From Gemmatimonadetes bacterium T265 (GTDB lineage: Bacteria; Gemmatimonadota; Gemmatimonadetes; Gemmatimonadales; Gemmatimonadaceae): 64,000 nt of DNA. The stretch spans positions 1,624,342 through 1,688,341 of the forward strand of contig BPUI01000001.1 of NCBI GenBank assembly GCA_019973575.1, in the 5' to 3' direction. The position numbers and the translations under genes were made by a program. Under the pieces are notes generated by a model. It was given only the letters and a program-made list of their open reading frames with translations. It had not been told where the DNA came from and did no database searches. Positions 1 through 8,478 of this stretch are shown one piece after another. Numbering within the stretch: position 1 is the first letter of the stretch; the number at the start of each line of letters is the position of its first letter.

Positions 1-97
1 CGGGCTGGGAGTGCAGCAGCCGCTGTTCACGGCGGCGGGGCGGGGGTGACCGCGGCACGCACCGACGCTCCGTATACGTTGTAAACAGCGTACACAT
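1..97. other. Intergenic start of window
   Basis: One frame is open from base 2 to a TGA at 47-49 and could be the last 15 codons of a plus-strand gene entering from the left, but this is too short to identify. Bases 78-105 are AT-richer than the surroundings and contain GTATAC and GTACAC on either side of a TTGTAAACAG core, a loose dyad. This would suit a promoter or operator for the toxin-antitoxin-like pair that follows; such modules are usually autoregulated. No clear -35/-10 pair was identified. Confidence 0.25.
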
Positions 98-538
98 ATG
101 GACACGGGGCAGGGGGGCCGCATGGCGACGGTCACGGCACGACTTGAGGATTGGCTCAAGGAGGACGTCGAAGCATTCTGGCAGTCGCACGGCGAGAAGC
201 CCTCGCCCGGGCTCCGTCGTGTCGTGCAGGAGTGGTGGGCCGCCCAACGGCTACCTGCGATCACGTTCCGCGACGGGGTCAGCGGTCGCCGCGCCGTCCT
301 GCGTGACGGGCCCGACGTATGGGAAGTGGTGCTGGTGGCCCGCGACTACGGCGATGATCGCCAGGGGCTGTACACCCATTTCGCCGGGTTCGTCGCGCCC
401 GAAGCCCTCGACCAGGCGCTCGCCTACGCCGAGCGTTTTCCGGAGGAAGTCGCGACGATGCTGGCCGAGAACGCGCGCGTTGAGCGGCTGCTCGGGGGAC
501 GGGGTGAGGCCGCCGGCGCGGACGTCGCCCGCGGGTGA
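98..538 (+). CDS. DUF433-like antitoxin-type protein
   Basis: A 146-residue protein (122 is an alternative ATG that gives the more natural start MATVTARL). Residues about 10-50 look like a small DNA-binding region, and residues 55-120 resemble the DUF433 family, with the signature GRRAVLRDGPDVWEVV. DUF433 proteins are commonly the first gene of a pair with a DUF5615 PIN-like protein, which is exactly what follows: the stop codon overlaps the GTG start of the next gene in a GTGA, so the two are translationally coupled. The inferred role is antitoxin and autorepressor. The match is by recognisable motif only; the antitoxin role is inference. Confidence 0.65.
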   Translation: MDTGQGGRMATVTARLEDWLKEDVEAFWQSHGEKPSPGLRRVVQEWWAAQRLPAITFRDGVSGRRAVLRDGPDVWEVVLVARDYGDDRQGLYTHFAGFVAPEALDQALAYAERFPEEVATMLAENARVERLLGGRGEAAGADVARG

Positions 539-897
539 CGTTCCGGTTTCTCTTCGACCAGCATGTGAACGGCCCCGCGCTGCACGCGCTCGGCGCGCAA
601 GGAGTGGACGTCGTGCACGTGGCCGATGTGGGAATGGCACGTGCCGACGACGCGGCCGTCCTGCAATGGGCCCGGGACGAGGGTCGCATCGTGGTAACCC
701 GCAACTACCGCGATTTCGCACCGCTCGTCGAAGCGCTCGCGGGCCGCGGCGAGTTGGTCCCCGGTGTGTTGTTCTTCGCGACGTCGGTGCGCCAGTGCGA
801 CGTCGGGGCGCACGTCCGTGCCCTCAGCACCTGGATTGCCCAAGCCGAGACGGCGGACGCCAACCCCGTGCAGGGTGGGTTTGCGTGGCTCCGCTGA
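535..897 (+). CDS. DUF5615 PIN-like protein (putative toxin)
   Basis: A 120-residue protein starting at a GTG that overlaps the upstream stop. The sequence reads FRFLFDQHVN near the N-terminus, GVDVVHVADVGMARADD in the middle and RIVVTRNYRDFAPL after that. These are the conserved acidic and Asp-rich blocks of the DUF5615 (Mut7-C/PIN-like) nuclease fold: D8, the D of ADD and the D of YRDF would bind metal. Length is normal for the family. Together with the gene before it, it forms a type II toxin-antitoxin-like module; ribonuclease activity is presumed from the PIN relationship and has rarely been shown for this family. Confidence 0.7.
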   Translation: MTFRFLFDQHVNGPALHALGAQGVDVVHVADVGMARADDAAVLQWARDEGRIVVTRNYRDFAPLVEALAGRGELVPGVLFFATSVRQCDVGAHVRALSTWIAQAETADANPVQGGFAWLR

Positions 898-925
898 TCG
901 GCCGCCCCGCGCCTAACGCCCGCAC

Positions 926-1729
926 TCAGGGGGCCGCGGTCGCCAGCAACTCCGTCACCAGGTCCTCCGGCGGGTACGCGTCCGCCGTGAAGCGCAGCGC
1001 GAGGTTCGCGTACGCCGCGCCGTCGTACGCGTCGCCCGCCGGGTCGGCCGCGAGCCGCACCCGCACCGCGGGCACGGTCGCGTCCTCGAACGCCCGCTGC
1101 ACCGGGTGGTGCGGGTCGGACGGGTCGAAGGCGAGCGCGAACTGCGCGTCGGCCGGGTCGCGCGCGCGCAGCCGGTCGACGAGCGCGGCGAGCGCCCGCG
1201 GCCCGAACGCGTTGTACGCCTCGTCGTCGTAGTCCGCCGCGCCCTCGAACCGCGTGGCGTGCACGACGACGAGCGGCGACGCGCCCTCGCGGTCCTGTAG
1301 CCAGTTGTCGATGTACCCCGGGGCGAAGGTCTGGACGCGCTCGGGCAACGCGCGGAGCGCGGGCGGGATCCGGCGCGTGTCCTCGAACTCGTCGACCACC
1401 AGCACCTGCTGCGACGCGTCGCGCGCGAGCACGAAGCGGAGCGCGAGCGCGTTGAGCAGCGACGACGCGCGGTCCGCGAGCGCCGGCGGCCGGGCGAGGA
1501 GCAGGTGGCGCGCCGACTCGGTGTGTCCGACCGTCGCGGGCAGTCGCAGCGGCCGTCCCGTGGCGCGCTGTTCGTAGCGAAGCGTCCCGATCCGCAGCGC
1601 CCCCGCCATTTCGGGACGCGCGCCCGCCCCTTCGCCGCGTGCCAGGTCGCCCCACGCCATGAGGGCGAGCGGGCGCCGGCGGACGACCTCGTCGGCCCGC
1701 TGCTGGAACGCGTCGGTGGGGTTGGACAT
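926..1729 (-). CDS. Conserved hypothetical protein
   Basis: A 267-residue soluble protein without signal peptide or membrane segment, starting at an ATG ([16 protein letters not shown]). I do not recognise a family. It has a leucine- and alanine-rich middle (about residues 85-110), then [11 protein letters not shown] and an aspartate-rich C-terminal half ([10 protein letters not shown]). It is convergent with the toxin-like gene, 28 bp away, and divergent from the histidine ammonia-lyase gene, with 152 bp between the two starts. Codon use matches the neighbours, so it is probably native and real. Confidence 0.6.
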   Translation of the reverse strand: MSNPTDAFQQRADEVVRRRPLALMAWGDLARGEGAGARPEMAGALRIGTLRYEQRATGRPLRLPATVGHTESARHLLLARPPALADRASSLLNALALRFVLARDASQQVLVVDEFEDTRRIPPALRALPERVQTFAPGYIDNWLQDREGASPLVVVHATRFEGAADYDDEAYNAFGPRALAALVDRLRARDPADAQFALAFDPSDPHHPVQRAFEDATVPAVRVRLAADPAGDAYDGAAYANLALRFTADAYPPEDLVTELLATAAP

Positions 1730-1881
1730 GCGGGGAAGGCGGGCGTCGCGGGCCGAGCCCTCGCCCGGCGGGCGCAGTCTACCCCGGCCGCGAACGGGCG
1801 GGCAAGCGCGCCGCGGCTATACTCTCCGCCGTCCGGCGGCGCACGATCGGCCGCCGCCGTCCGCGTCTTCCCCGACCCCGC

Positions 1882-3504
1882 GTGCCCGCCCAGCGTTCGG
1901 TAGCTCCCGCCCGGCCCCGCGACCGCCAGTCCGCCGGCGCCGCACCCGTCGTCGTCGGCGAGCCGATCACGCTCGACGACGTCGTGCGCGTCGCGCGCCA
2001 CCGCGCGCCGGTCGCACTCGCCCCCGCGGCGCTCGAGCGCGTGCGCGCGAGCCGGGCGTTCGTCGAGCGGATCGTCGCCGACGGGCGCACGGCGTACGGC
2101 ATCAACACGGGCTTCGGCCGGCTCGCGCACGTGCGCATCGCGGCCGAAGACGTGCGCGCGCTGCAGCGGCACCTCGTCCTCTCGCACGCGGTCGGCGTCG
2201 GCGCGCCGCTGCCGGCCGAAGTCGTGCGCGCGATGCTCCTGCTCCGGGCGCAGAGCCTCGCCGTCGGCCACAGCGGCATCCGCCCCGAGACGCTGCAACT
2301 CCTGCTCGACTGCCTCGACCGCGGCGTGCACCCCGTCGTCCCCGCGCAGGGCTCGGTGGGCGCGAGCGGCGACCTCGCCCCGCTCGCGCACGTCGCGCTC
2401 ACGCTCATCGGCGAGGGCGAGGCGGAGTTGGGCGGCGCGGTGCTCCCCGCGGCCGACGCGCTCGCGCGGGCCGGGCTCGCCCCCGCGGTGCTCGACGCCA
2501 AGGAAGGGCTCGCGCTCATCAACGGCACCCAGGCGATGACCGCGCTCGGCGCCCTCGCCGTCGCCGACGGGCTCGCGCTTGCGACCTGCGCCGACGTGGC
2601 GGGCGCGATGTCGCTCGAGGCGCTCCAGGGCACGCTCGCCGCCTTCGACCCGCGCGTCGCGGAGCTGCGGCCACACCCGGGCGCGGCCGCGGCCGCGGAG
2701 AACGTGCGGCGGCTCGGCGCCGGGAGCGGCATCCACGCCGCGCACGCCGACTGCCCCAAGGTGCAGGACGCCTACAGCCTGCGCTGCATCCCGCAGGTGC
2801 ACGGCGCCACGCGCGACGCGCTCGCCCACGCGGCGGAGGTGTTGGAGCGTGAGGCGAACAGCGTCACCGACAACCCGCTGCTCTTTCCAGATGACCGTGG
2901 GCCGGACGACCGCGGGCCGGACGGCCGCGCGGGCCGCGTGCTGTCGGCCGGCAACTTCCACGGGCAGCCGGTGGCGCTCGCGATGGACTATGCGAAGCTG
3001 GCGGTGGCCGAGCTGGCGAACATCTCCGAGCGGCGGACGGCGCACCTGCTGGACCCCGCGGTGTCGGACGGGCTGCCCGCGTTCCTCACGCCGCGCCAGG
3101 GGCTCAACTCGGGGCTGATGATCGTGCAGTACACGGCCGCGAGCCTCGTGAGCGAGAACAAGGTGCTCGCGCACCCGGCGAGCGCCGACAGCATTCCGAC
3201 GAGCGCCAACCAGGAGGACCACGTCTCGATGGGAACGACGAGCGCGCGGCACGCGCGGCAGGTCGTCGAGCACGCGCAGTGGGTGGTCGCGATCGAGCTG
3301 TTGTGCGCGGCGCAGGCGCTGGAGTTCCGGCGGCCACTGGAGCCGGCGCCCGGGACCGGGGCGGCCTACGAGGCCGTACGCGCCGTCGTGCCGGCGCTCG
3401 ACGGTGACCGCGCGTTGCAGGCGGACCTGCGCGCGGTGTACGCCCTCGTCGCGGACGGCGCGGTGGTTCGCGCAGCGGAGGCAGCAGTCGGCGTGCTGCG
3501 ATGA
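1882..3504 (+). CDS. hutH: Histidine ammonia-lyase
   Basis: A 540-residue cytoplasmic enzyme that removes ammonia from L-histidine to give urocanate. The cofactor-forming triad Ala161-Ser162-Gly163 sits in [14 protein letters not shown] and would cyclise to the MIO group. [10 protein letters not shown] near residue 72 and [10 protein letters not shown] are further family signatures. The GTG start gives an N-terminus about 25 residues longer than usual. Between VTDNPLLFP and [11 protein letters not shown] there is an insertion of about 16 residues (DDRGP twice, then DGRAG) built from a 15-bp tandem repeat at DNA level. No hutU, hutI or hutG lies nearby, so histidine use must rely on genes elsewhere or this is a stand-alone urocanate-forming enzyme. 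A hairpin follows the gene. Confidence 0.93.
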   Translation: MPAQRSVAPARPRDRQSAGAAPVVVGEPITLDDVVRVARHRAPVALAPAALERVRASRAFVERIVADGRTAYGINTGFGRLAHVRIAAEDVRALQRHLVLSHAVGVGAPLPAEVVRAMLLLRAQSLAVGHSGIRPETLQLLLDCLDRGVHPVVPAQGSVGASGDLAPLAHVALTLIGEGEAELGGAVLPAADALARAGLAPAVLDAKEGLALINGTQAMTALGALAVADGLALATCADVAGAMSLEALQGTLAAFDPRVAELRPHPGAAAAAENVRRLGAGSGIHAAHADCPKVQDAYSLRCIPQVHGATRDALAHAAEVLEREANSVTDNPLLFPDDRGPDDRGPDGRAGRVLSAGNFHGQPVALAMDYAKLAVAELANISERRTAHLLDPAVSDGLPAFLTPRQGLNSGLMIVQYTAASLVSENKVLAHPASADSIPTSANQEDHVSMGTTSARHARQVVEHAQWVVAIELLCAAQALEFRRPLEPAPGTGAAYEAVRAVVPALDGDRALQADLRAVYALVADGAVVRAAEAAVGVLR

Positions 3505-3589
3505 CGGCGTGGTGGTGGCTCGTGCACCGCGTGTTCGGGTTGCCGACTGTTGGACCGATCTCTAGCTTGCAGTCCTAGTACGCCGTCCG

Positions 3590-3613
3590 GGGCTCTCGCG
3601 CTCGCGAGAGCCC
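3590..3613 (+). terminator. Terminator-like hairpin after hutH
   Basis: GGGCTCTCGCG and its exact complement CGCGAGAGCCC are separated by two bases, followed directly by TTT and, a few bases later, TTTT. An 11-bp perfect stem followed by a short T-run is the best intrinsic-terminator candidate on this side of the window. It lies 86 bp after the hutH stop. Confidence 0.6.
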
Positions 3614-3683
3614 TTTCGAGTTTTCGGCACCGATAGAACCGAGAGAAAGGCATGGCGCGGGCTCCGCGCCGGAGGCACACGCG

Positions 3684-4157
3684 ATGGACGACGAAGTGGT
3701 AGGCGTGCACGGCGCGACCGCGTCGCGCTGGGAGGACCGTCCCACGGCGCAGCAGCGTACCGGTGTGCAGCACGCGGTCAATGCGCTCCTCGACGCCCTC
3801 GCGCCCGAGCGCCCGCCCGCGCGTGGGGGCGAGACCACGCCCGAGGTGCAGCGCGTGCGCACGCCGCGCGGGTGCATCCTGCAGGGGCCGACGCGCGCCG
3901 TGAGCGTGTCGTGGTTCCCGCCCGGCGCCTCCGACCTCCAGCTCGGCGAGTTGCAGATCGTCACGTGGAGCGGGCGCGTGGCGCGGCCCGGGGCGGCCCG
4001 TGCGCCGGGGGCGGGCGGCGGTGCGGAGACGCTGGCGCAAGAGATCCTCACGCCCGCCCTCGCCGACGGCGGCGCGTGGGAGTGGAAGGCGGCCGACGGC
4101 GCCCGCTACACGCGCGACGCGCTCGCCGCCCGTTGCGAGGCGATGCTCGTCGGCTGA
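3684..4157 (+). CDS. Hypothetical protein
   Basis: A 157-residue protein of unknown function. It begins MDDEVVGVHG and contains a central beta-rich stretch (RAVSVSWFPPGASDLQLGELQIVTWSG) and a C-terminal alpha-rich part. It has no signal peptide or membrane segment. It lies alone between the hutH hairpin and a convergent small basic protein. The ATG at 3684 is the first start after the upstream stop codons and has no strong ribosome binding site. I cannot place it in a family. Confidence 0.6.
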   Translation: MDDEVVGVHGATASRWEDRPTAQQRTGVQHAVNALLDALAPERPPARGGETTPEVQRVRTPRGCILQGPTRAVSVSWFPPGASDLQLGELQIVTWSGRVARPGAARAPGAGGGAETLAQEILTPALADGGAWEWKAADGARYTRDALAARCEAMLVG

Positions 4158-4209
4158 GCCGTCGTTGCCCGGGCGGTGACCACCGGGGCGGCCCGCCCTG
4201 GCGGCCGCG

Positions 4210-4410
4210 TCAGGCGCCGTCCGCCTCGTCGGCGGCCGGGTTGGCCCCGGGCAGCACGGTGATCGGCCGCCCGTACTCGTCGAACCCGGGCTCGCTGCTC
4301 CCGCCGTCGTCGCGGCCCTCCTCGCGACGCTTGAGCTTCTCTTCCTTCTTGTTCTTGCGGTCGAGCTCCTTCTGCCGCTTTTCGAAACCGTAGTTCGGCT
4401 TTCGGGCCAC
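4210..4410 (-). CDS. Small conserved basic/charged protein
   Basis: A 66-residue protein starting at GTG 4410 (VARKPNYGFEKRQKELDRK). The first half is a highly charged Lys/Arg/Glu helix and the second half is acidic and glycine-rich, ending in DEADGA. Small proteins beginning M-A-x-K-P-N-Y-x-F-E-K-R-x-K-E are widely conserved in bacteria; their function is unknown. The start was chosen at the conserved VARKPNYGF; longer in-frame readings upstream are low-complexity Arg/Pro sequence and unlikely to be translated. Confidence 0.7.
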   Translation of the reverse strand: MARKPNYGFEKRQKELDRKNKKEEKLKRREEGRDDGGSSEPGFDEYGRPITVLPGANPAADEADGA

Positions 4411-4498
4411 GTGGCGGACTCCGCGAATCGGGGGTGGGCGGCGCGCGCGGGGCGCCCCGGGACGACGCAACCTAGCGGCAACGAGCCCGGGCCGTAGT

Positions 4499-4558
4499 CC
4501 GGCGCGTCGTGGGCCGGCGCGTCGTAGGCCGGCGTGTCGTAGGCCGGCGTGTCGGGCG
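4499..4558. repeat. 15-bp tandem repeat, four copies
   Basis: Four consecutive 15-bp units, CCGGCGCGTCGTGGG then near-identical versions (CCGGCGYGTCGTAGG), lie in the divergent spacer between the small charged protein and the PPK2 gene. The last unit is degenerate at its end. Differences between units are single transitions, which suggests recent slippage expansion. Confidence 0.8.
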
Positions 4559-4597
4559 GACCCGCCCGCCGGCGTAGTTCTTCCACCGCGGCCGGGC

Positions 4598-5431
4598 ATG
4601 CACCTCGTGCCCGTCGACCCCGACCACGTGCCCGCGCTCGCCGACGCGGAGGCGACCCCGCCCGACGACGCCCCGCACGGCAAGGCGCTCGCGCGGGCGA
4701 GCACCGAGCGCCTCGAGGCACTCGCCGCGCTGCACGCGCGCTTCATCGCCGATGGGTCGCACGCGCTGCTCGTCGTGCTGCAGGCGCGCGACGCGGGCGG
4801 CAAGGACGGCACCGTGCGCCACGTGTTCTCGGGGCTGGACCCGAAGGCGTGTCGCGTCACCGCGTTCGAGGCGCCCGCGGGCGAGGAGACGCGGCACGAC
4901 TACCTCTGGCGCGCGCACGCCGCCTGCCCGCCGCGCGGCGTCGTCGGGATCTTCAACCGCTCGCACTACGAGGACGTGCTCGTGGCGCGCGTGCGCGGAC
5001 TCGTGCCCGAGGCGGTGTGGTCGCGCCGGTACCGCCACATCGCGGAGTTCGAGCGCCTGCTCGCCGACGAGGGGACGGCGGTCGTCAAGCTGTTCCTGCA
5101 CGTGTCGCGCGCCGAGCAGGCGCGGCGGCTGCGCGCGCGGCTGGACGCGCCGGACAAGAACTATAAGTACGACCCGGGCGACCTCGACGACCGCGCGCGC
5201 TGGGACGACTACACGCGCGCGTACCGCGACGTGCTGCGGAAGACGGCCGCGCGGCGCGCGCCGTGGTACGTCGTCCCGGCCGACGACAAGCGGGTGCGCA
5301 ACTACCTCGTCGCCGGGGTGCTCGTGCGCGCGCTCGAGGCGGTGTGCCCGGCGCCGCGCGAGTTCGCGCCCGCGCGGCTGGCGGCGCTGCGGGCCGGGCT
5401 CGAGGCCCGGCTCGCGGAGGAGGGTGCCTAA
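4598..5431 (+). CDS. PPK2-family polyphosphate kinase
   Basis: A 277-residue cytoplasmic kinase of the PPK2 family, which moves phosphate between polyphosphate and nucleotides, usually making NDP or NTP from polyphosphate. The Walker A-like loop QARDAGGKDG is at residues 62-71 and the Walker B-like FNRSHYEDV at 119-127, with the expected RRYRHIAEFE and KYDPGDLDDRARWDDY further on. Length fits class I or III single-domain PPK2. The stop codon TAA is inside a copy of the GCCTAACG motif. The class (ADP- or AMP-phosphorylating) cannot be decided by eye. Confidence 0.9.
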   Translation: MHLVPVDPDHVPALADAEATPPDDAPHGKALARASTERLEALAALHARFIADGSHALLVVLQARDAGGKDGTVRHVFSGLDPKACRVTAFEAPAGEETRHDYLWRAHAACPPRGVVGIFNRSHYEDVLVARVRGLVPEAVWSRRYRHIAEFERLLADEGTAVVKLFLHVSRAEQARRLRARLDAPDKNYKYDPGDLDDRARWDDYTRAYRDVLRKTAARRAPWYVVPADDKRVRNYLVAGVLVRALEAVCPAPREFAPARLAALRAGLEARLAEEGA

Positions 5432-5464
5432 CGAAGCGCCCGCCCCGTCAGGCACCGCCCGCGC

Positions 5465-6874
5465 TCAGAAACGGAGCGAGAGGAACCGGTACGAGGCCGT
5501 ATACTCCTGGTTGAACTGCTTGGAGCCCGTGATCCAGGCGCCGTAGACGCCGCTCGCGAAGGCCGCGTCGCCCTTCGCGTAGTACGACGCGTCGCCGGTC
5601 TGCTGGGCGACGAACGCGTAGCCCGACGAGATCAGGTTGTTGAGGTCCGAGACCGGCAGGCCGGTGCCGCCGCTGTTCGTGTTGCTGCAGTCGGCGTCGA
5701 GGTAGCGGAACCCCGGCTTCGAGGCGACCCAGTCGTGCGTCCACATGAAGTCGACCGACCGCTTGACGGCGTCCACGATGCGTGCGTCGGCCTGGAACGA
5801 GACGTGATACCGGATCAGCGCGTCGTCGACCATGCCGCTCATGAACGGCTTGTTGTAGTTGCACTGCCCCGGCCAGCGGAACGCGCCGTAGCGCCCCTGC
5901 GTGGTCAGGATCCGGGCCATGAGCGGGGGCAGGATCGCCGCGTAGTCGTAGCCGCGCGGGCTCGTCACCTTCAGCAGGTAGGCGTCGAGCACGGCGGAGA
6001 GCACGCGGGCGGAGTGGCGGCTGTCGCCGTCCTGGTCGTGCAGGTGCCCCGCGACGTACGCCCACCACCCGTTCGGGTTCCCCATCACGTCGGCGACCTT
6101 CGCCACCGTCGTCGCCGAGCGCTGGTCGCCGGTGACGAGCGCGTGGAGCGCGACGCCGTCGATCATCATGTTGTACGACGGCGGGGTGTAGTTCGTGTTC
6201 TCCAGGTACGTCCGCGCGTTCAGGGCGAGCTTGTTGGCCCGGTCGAGGTACGTCGCGTTCCCGGTCCGCGCCCACCACACGTAGTAGATCATCGCGCGGT
6301 CGTAGAAGTTCGCGTCGAACGACGTGCTGTCGCCGGCCCAGTGCGAGTCGGCGTACTTGACGAAGTCGGACTCGTAGCGGGCGTAGACGCCGCCCCTGGC
6401 CTGCAGCGCGGCGACCGTGGGCACGTTCGACGCGGCCATGAAGGCGAGCACCTGCGCGGCGGTGCCCGTCGCGGCGGCCCGGGTCGCGCGGACGACGACC
6501 GCGACGCTCCGGGCCGCCGAGCTGTTGGCGGCCGTGACGGTCGCCGAGCCGGCGCCGACGGCCGTGACGAGCCCCGTCCGCGAGACGGTCGCGACGGCGG
6601 CGTTGGACGAGGTCCACGCGGGGGCCGCGTGGTCGGTCGCGAGGAGCGCGGCCGTCAGCTGCACGGTGCCGCCGACGGCGAGCGTGTCGGCGGCGGCGTT
6701 GTTGGCGAGGCCGAGCGCGGCGGACGGGCCGGCGGCGTTCGCGCTCGCGACCGGCGCGGTGGTCGCGTCGCGGCAGGCGGAGGCGGCGAGTGTGAGGGCG
6801 GCGAAGAAGGCGGGGAGTGCGGCGGACGGGCGCGGCGGGCGGGCGGGCGGGCGGCGGTGCGACGTGGGCTGCAT
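5465..6874 (-). CDS. BIG2-domain lipoprotein with alpha/alpha-barrel domain
   Basis: A 469-residue exported protein. The N-terminus is basic, followed by a hydrophobic stretch and a lipobox ending LAASAC (Cys34), so it is probably lipid-anchored. Residues about 60-130 form a bacterial Ig-like group 2 domain (VGGTVQLTA, SSNAAVATVS, GLVTAVGAGSATVTA). Residues 140-469 are helical with Trp/Tyr-rich motifs (FYDRAMIYYVWW, YNMMIDGVALHALV, NPNGWWAYVAGHLHDQDGD), typical of six-hairpin glycosidase-like barrels that act on polysaccharides. The substrate is unknown. It is convergent with the PPK2 gene. Confidence 0.75.
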   Translation of the reverse strand: MQPTSHRRPPARPPRPSAALPAFFAALTLAASACRDATTAPVASANAAGPSAALGLANNAAADTLAVGGTVQLTAALLATDHAAPAWTSSNAAVATVSRTGLVTAVGAGSATVTAANSSAARSVAVVVRATRAAATGTAAQVLAFMAASNVPTVAALQARGGVYARYESDFVKYADSHWAGDSTSFDANFYDRAMIYYVWWARTGNATYLDRANKLALNARTYLENTNYTPPSYNMMIDGVALHALVTGDQRSATTVAKVADVMGNPNGWWAYVAGHLHDQDGDSRHSARVLSAVLDAYLLKVTSPRGYDYAAILPPLMARILTTQGRYGAFRWPGQCNYNKPFMSGMVDDALIRYHVSFQADARIVDAVKRSVDFMWTHDWVASKPGFRYLDADCSNTNSGGTGLPVSDLNNLISSGYAFVAQQTGDASYYAKGDAAFASGVYGAWITGSKQFNQEYTASYRFLSLRF

Positions 6875-7057
6875 ACGGCGGGGCTACGTGGAAGGATGCG
6901 GGAACGTCCGTGCGGATGGACGCCCGCGCGGAACGACCACAACGAACCCGAGCCGTAACCGACGCCGCGTGCTGTATGTCACCATACGCAGTCACGCGTG
7001 CTACGTCCCTCCGCTGCCGCGTGACGAACGTCGCACTCGGCCGTGACGTCCGCGTAA

Positions 7058-7093
7058 CGCCGGGGCCGCCGTGATGCCGGCGTAACCCCGGCG
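7058..7093 (-). terminator. Hairpin after aminotransferase gene
   Basis: CGCCGGGG at 7058-7065 and CCCCGGCG at 7086-7093 form an 8-bp inverted repeat immediately downstream of the minus-strand aminotransferase stop. There is no T-run, so this is at best a factor-dependent or weak terminator. Confidence 0.35.
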
Positions 7094-7096
7094 GCG

Positions 7097-8290
7097 TCAT
7101 GCGCCTAACGCGGCCACCGCCTCCCGCACGCGCGCGACCGCCGCGTCGAGGTCCGAGCGCGCCGACGCGAACGAGAAGCGCAGGTGCCCCTCGCCGCACG
7201 GCCCGAACGCCGCGCCGTCGATCGCGGCCACGCCGTGCGCCTCCAGCAGCCGGCCGGCGAAGGCGCGCGACGTCAGCCCCCGGGGCGCGAGCGCCGCGGA
7301 GAAGTCGGGGAAGACGTAGAACGCCCCCGCCGGGGCGGCGCAGCGCACGCCCGCGATCGCGCCGAGCGCCGCGACGAGAAAGTCGCGCCGCGCGCGGTAC
7401 GCCGCGACCTGCGCCGCGACCGCGTCCTGCGGCCCGGCGAGCGCCGCCACGCCCGCCCGCTGCACGAACGGCGGCACGCACGTGTGCCCGTTCACCGCGA
7501 GCGTGACGAGCCGCTCGGTCCACGCCGGCGGCGCGACGAGGTACCCCAGCCGGTAGCCCGTCATCGCGTACGTCTTCGAGAACCCGTCGACGAGCAGCGT
7601 GCGCTCGGGCGCGAACGCCGCCGCGCTCGGCGCCCGCCCCCCCTCGTAGACGAGCCGCGAGTAGATGTCGTCGGCGACGACGACGAGGTCGTGCCGCCGC
7701 GCCAGCTCGGCGAGGCGCGCGAGGGCCGCCGGGCCTAACGCACCGCCGGTCGGGTTGCCGGGCGCGTTGAGCGCGAGGGCGCGCGTGCGCGGCGTGACCC
7801 GCGCGGCGACGTCGTCGAGGTCGGGCGCGCCGTCGGCGTCGTGCGCGTAGCCCACCGGCACCCCGCCCGCGAAGCGCACCACTGAGGCGTAGATCGGGAA
7901 CCCGGGGTCGGGCACGAGCACCTCGTCGCCCGGCCCCACGGCCGCGAGCAGCGCGTAGAACACCGCCGTCTTCGCGCTCGGCGTGACCAGCACCCGGTCG
8001 GCGTCCGCCTCCACGCCGCGCGAGCGCACGTCGGCGGCGATCGCCTCGCGCAGCTCGGGGAGGCCCTGCGGCGCGACGTAGCGCGCGTCGCCGGCGCGCA
8101 GGGCGGCCACGGCCGCGTCGACGACGTGCGAGGGCGCGTCGACGTCGGGGGCGCCGAGCTCGAGGTGGATGACGGGGCGCCCGGCGCGCTCGAGTTCCTG
8201 CGCGCGGCGGAAGACGTCGAGCGCCCCCTCGCCGGACAGGAGGGCCAGGCGGGCGGCGGGGGCGGGGGAGGTGAGGAGCGTGTCGGTCAT
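7097..8290 (-). CDS. Aminotransferase class I/II, PLP-dependent
   Basis: A 397-residue cytoplasmic enzyme. The start was set at ATG 8290 (MTDTLLTSPAPAARL) because the longer open frame runs back through a REP palindrome. Signatures of fold-type I aspartate aminotransferase-like enzymes are present: NAPGNPTGG, DDIYSRLVYEG, and DGFSKTYAMTGYRLGY, where the Lys of SKT binds PLP. The C-terminus RFSFASARSDLDAAVARVREAV is typical. The substrate amino acid cannot be told. Two Leu-Gly pairs use the rare TTA codon within the CGTTAGGC motif, one of them three residues from the stop. Confidence 0.88.
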   Translation of the reverse strand: MTDTLLTSPAPAARLALLSGEGALDVFRRAQELERAGRPVIHLELGAPDVDAPSHVVDAAVAALRAGDARYVAPQGLPELREAIAADVRSRGVEADADRVLVTPSAKTAVFYALLAAVGPGDEVLVPDPGFPIYASVVRFAGGVPVGYAHDADGAPDLDDVAARVTPRTRALALNAPGNPTGGALGPAALARLAELARRHDLVVVADDIYSRLVYEGGRAPSAAAFAPERTLLVDGFSKTYAMTGYRLGYLVAPPAWTERLVTLAVNGHTCVPPFVQRAGVAALAGPQDAVAAQVAAYRARRDFLVAALGAIAGVRCAAPAGAFYVFPDFSAALAPRGLTSRAFAGRLLEAHGVAAIDGAAFGPCGEGHLRFSFASARSDLDAAVARVREAVAALGA

Positions 8291-8319
8291 CGGGCAGCCG
8301 TGTGGTCGTGAGGCAGCTG

Positions 8320-8448
8320 TGTCATCCTGAGCGCAGCGAAGGATCTCGTGTCCCCGCCGCGAGACTGCATCCGGTCGGGCCGGCCCGTCCCCGTCTACCG
8401 GGGCTCCGTTGGCCGCACGCAAGATCCTTCGCTGCGCTCAGGATGACA
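8320..8448. repeat. REP-like palindrome, copy 1
   Basis: Two perfect 27-bp inverted arms, starting TGTCATCCTGAGCGCAGCG at 8320-8346 and its complement at 8422-8448, enclose a 75-bp spacer. The element lies between the end of the SDR gene and the start of the aminotransferase gene, both on the minus strand. Related copies occur at 35.3, 40.8, 50.0 and 58.1 kb. Such repeats are known as REP/MITE-like elements in many phyla. Confidence 0.9.
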
Positions 8449-8478
8449 CGGGTGTCCAGAATCTTCCGACAAGCACGC

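Noticed and set aside
1659-3273. Long open frames on both strands across hutH and neighbours (up to 772 codons)
   Set aside because: They are Arg/Ala/Pro-rich shadow frames typical of very GC-rich DNA; none shows a domain, and the true gene has full family motifs.
8291-8422. 44-residue extension of the aminotransferase
   Set aside because: It reads through REP copy 1 (GHEILRCAQDD is a usual sign of this repeat being mis-annotated as coding).
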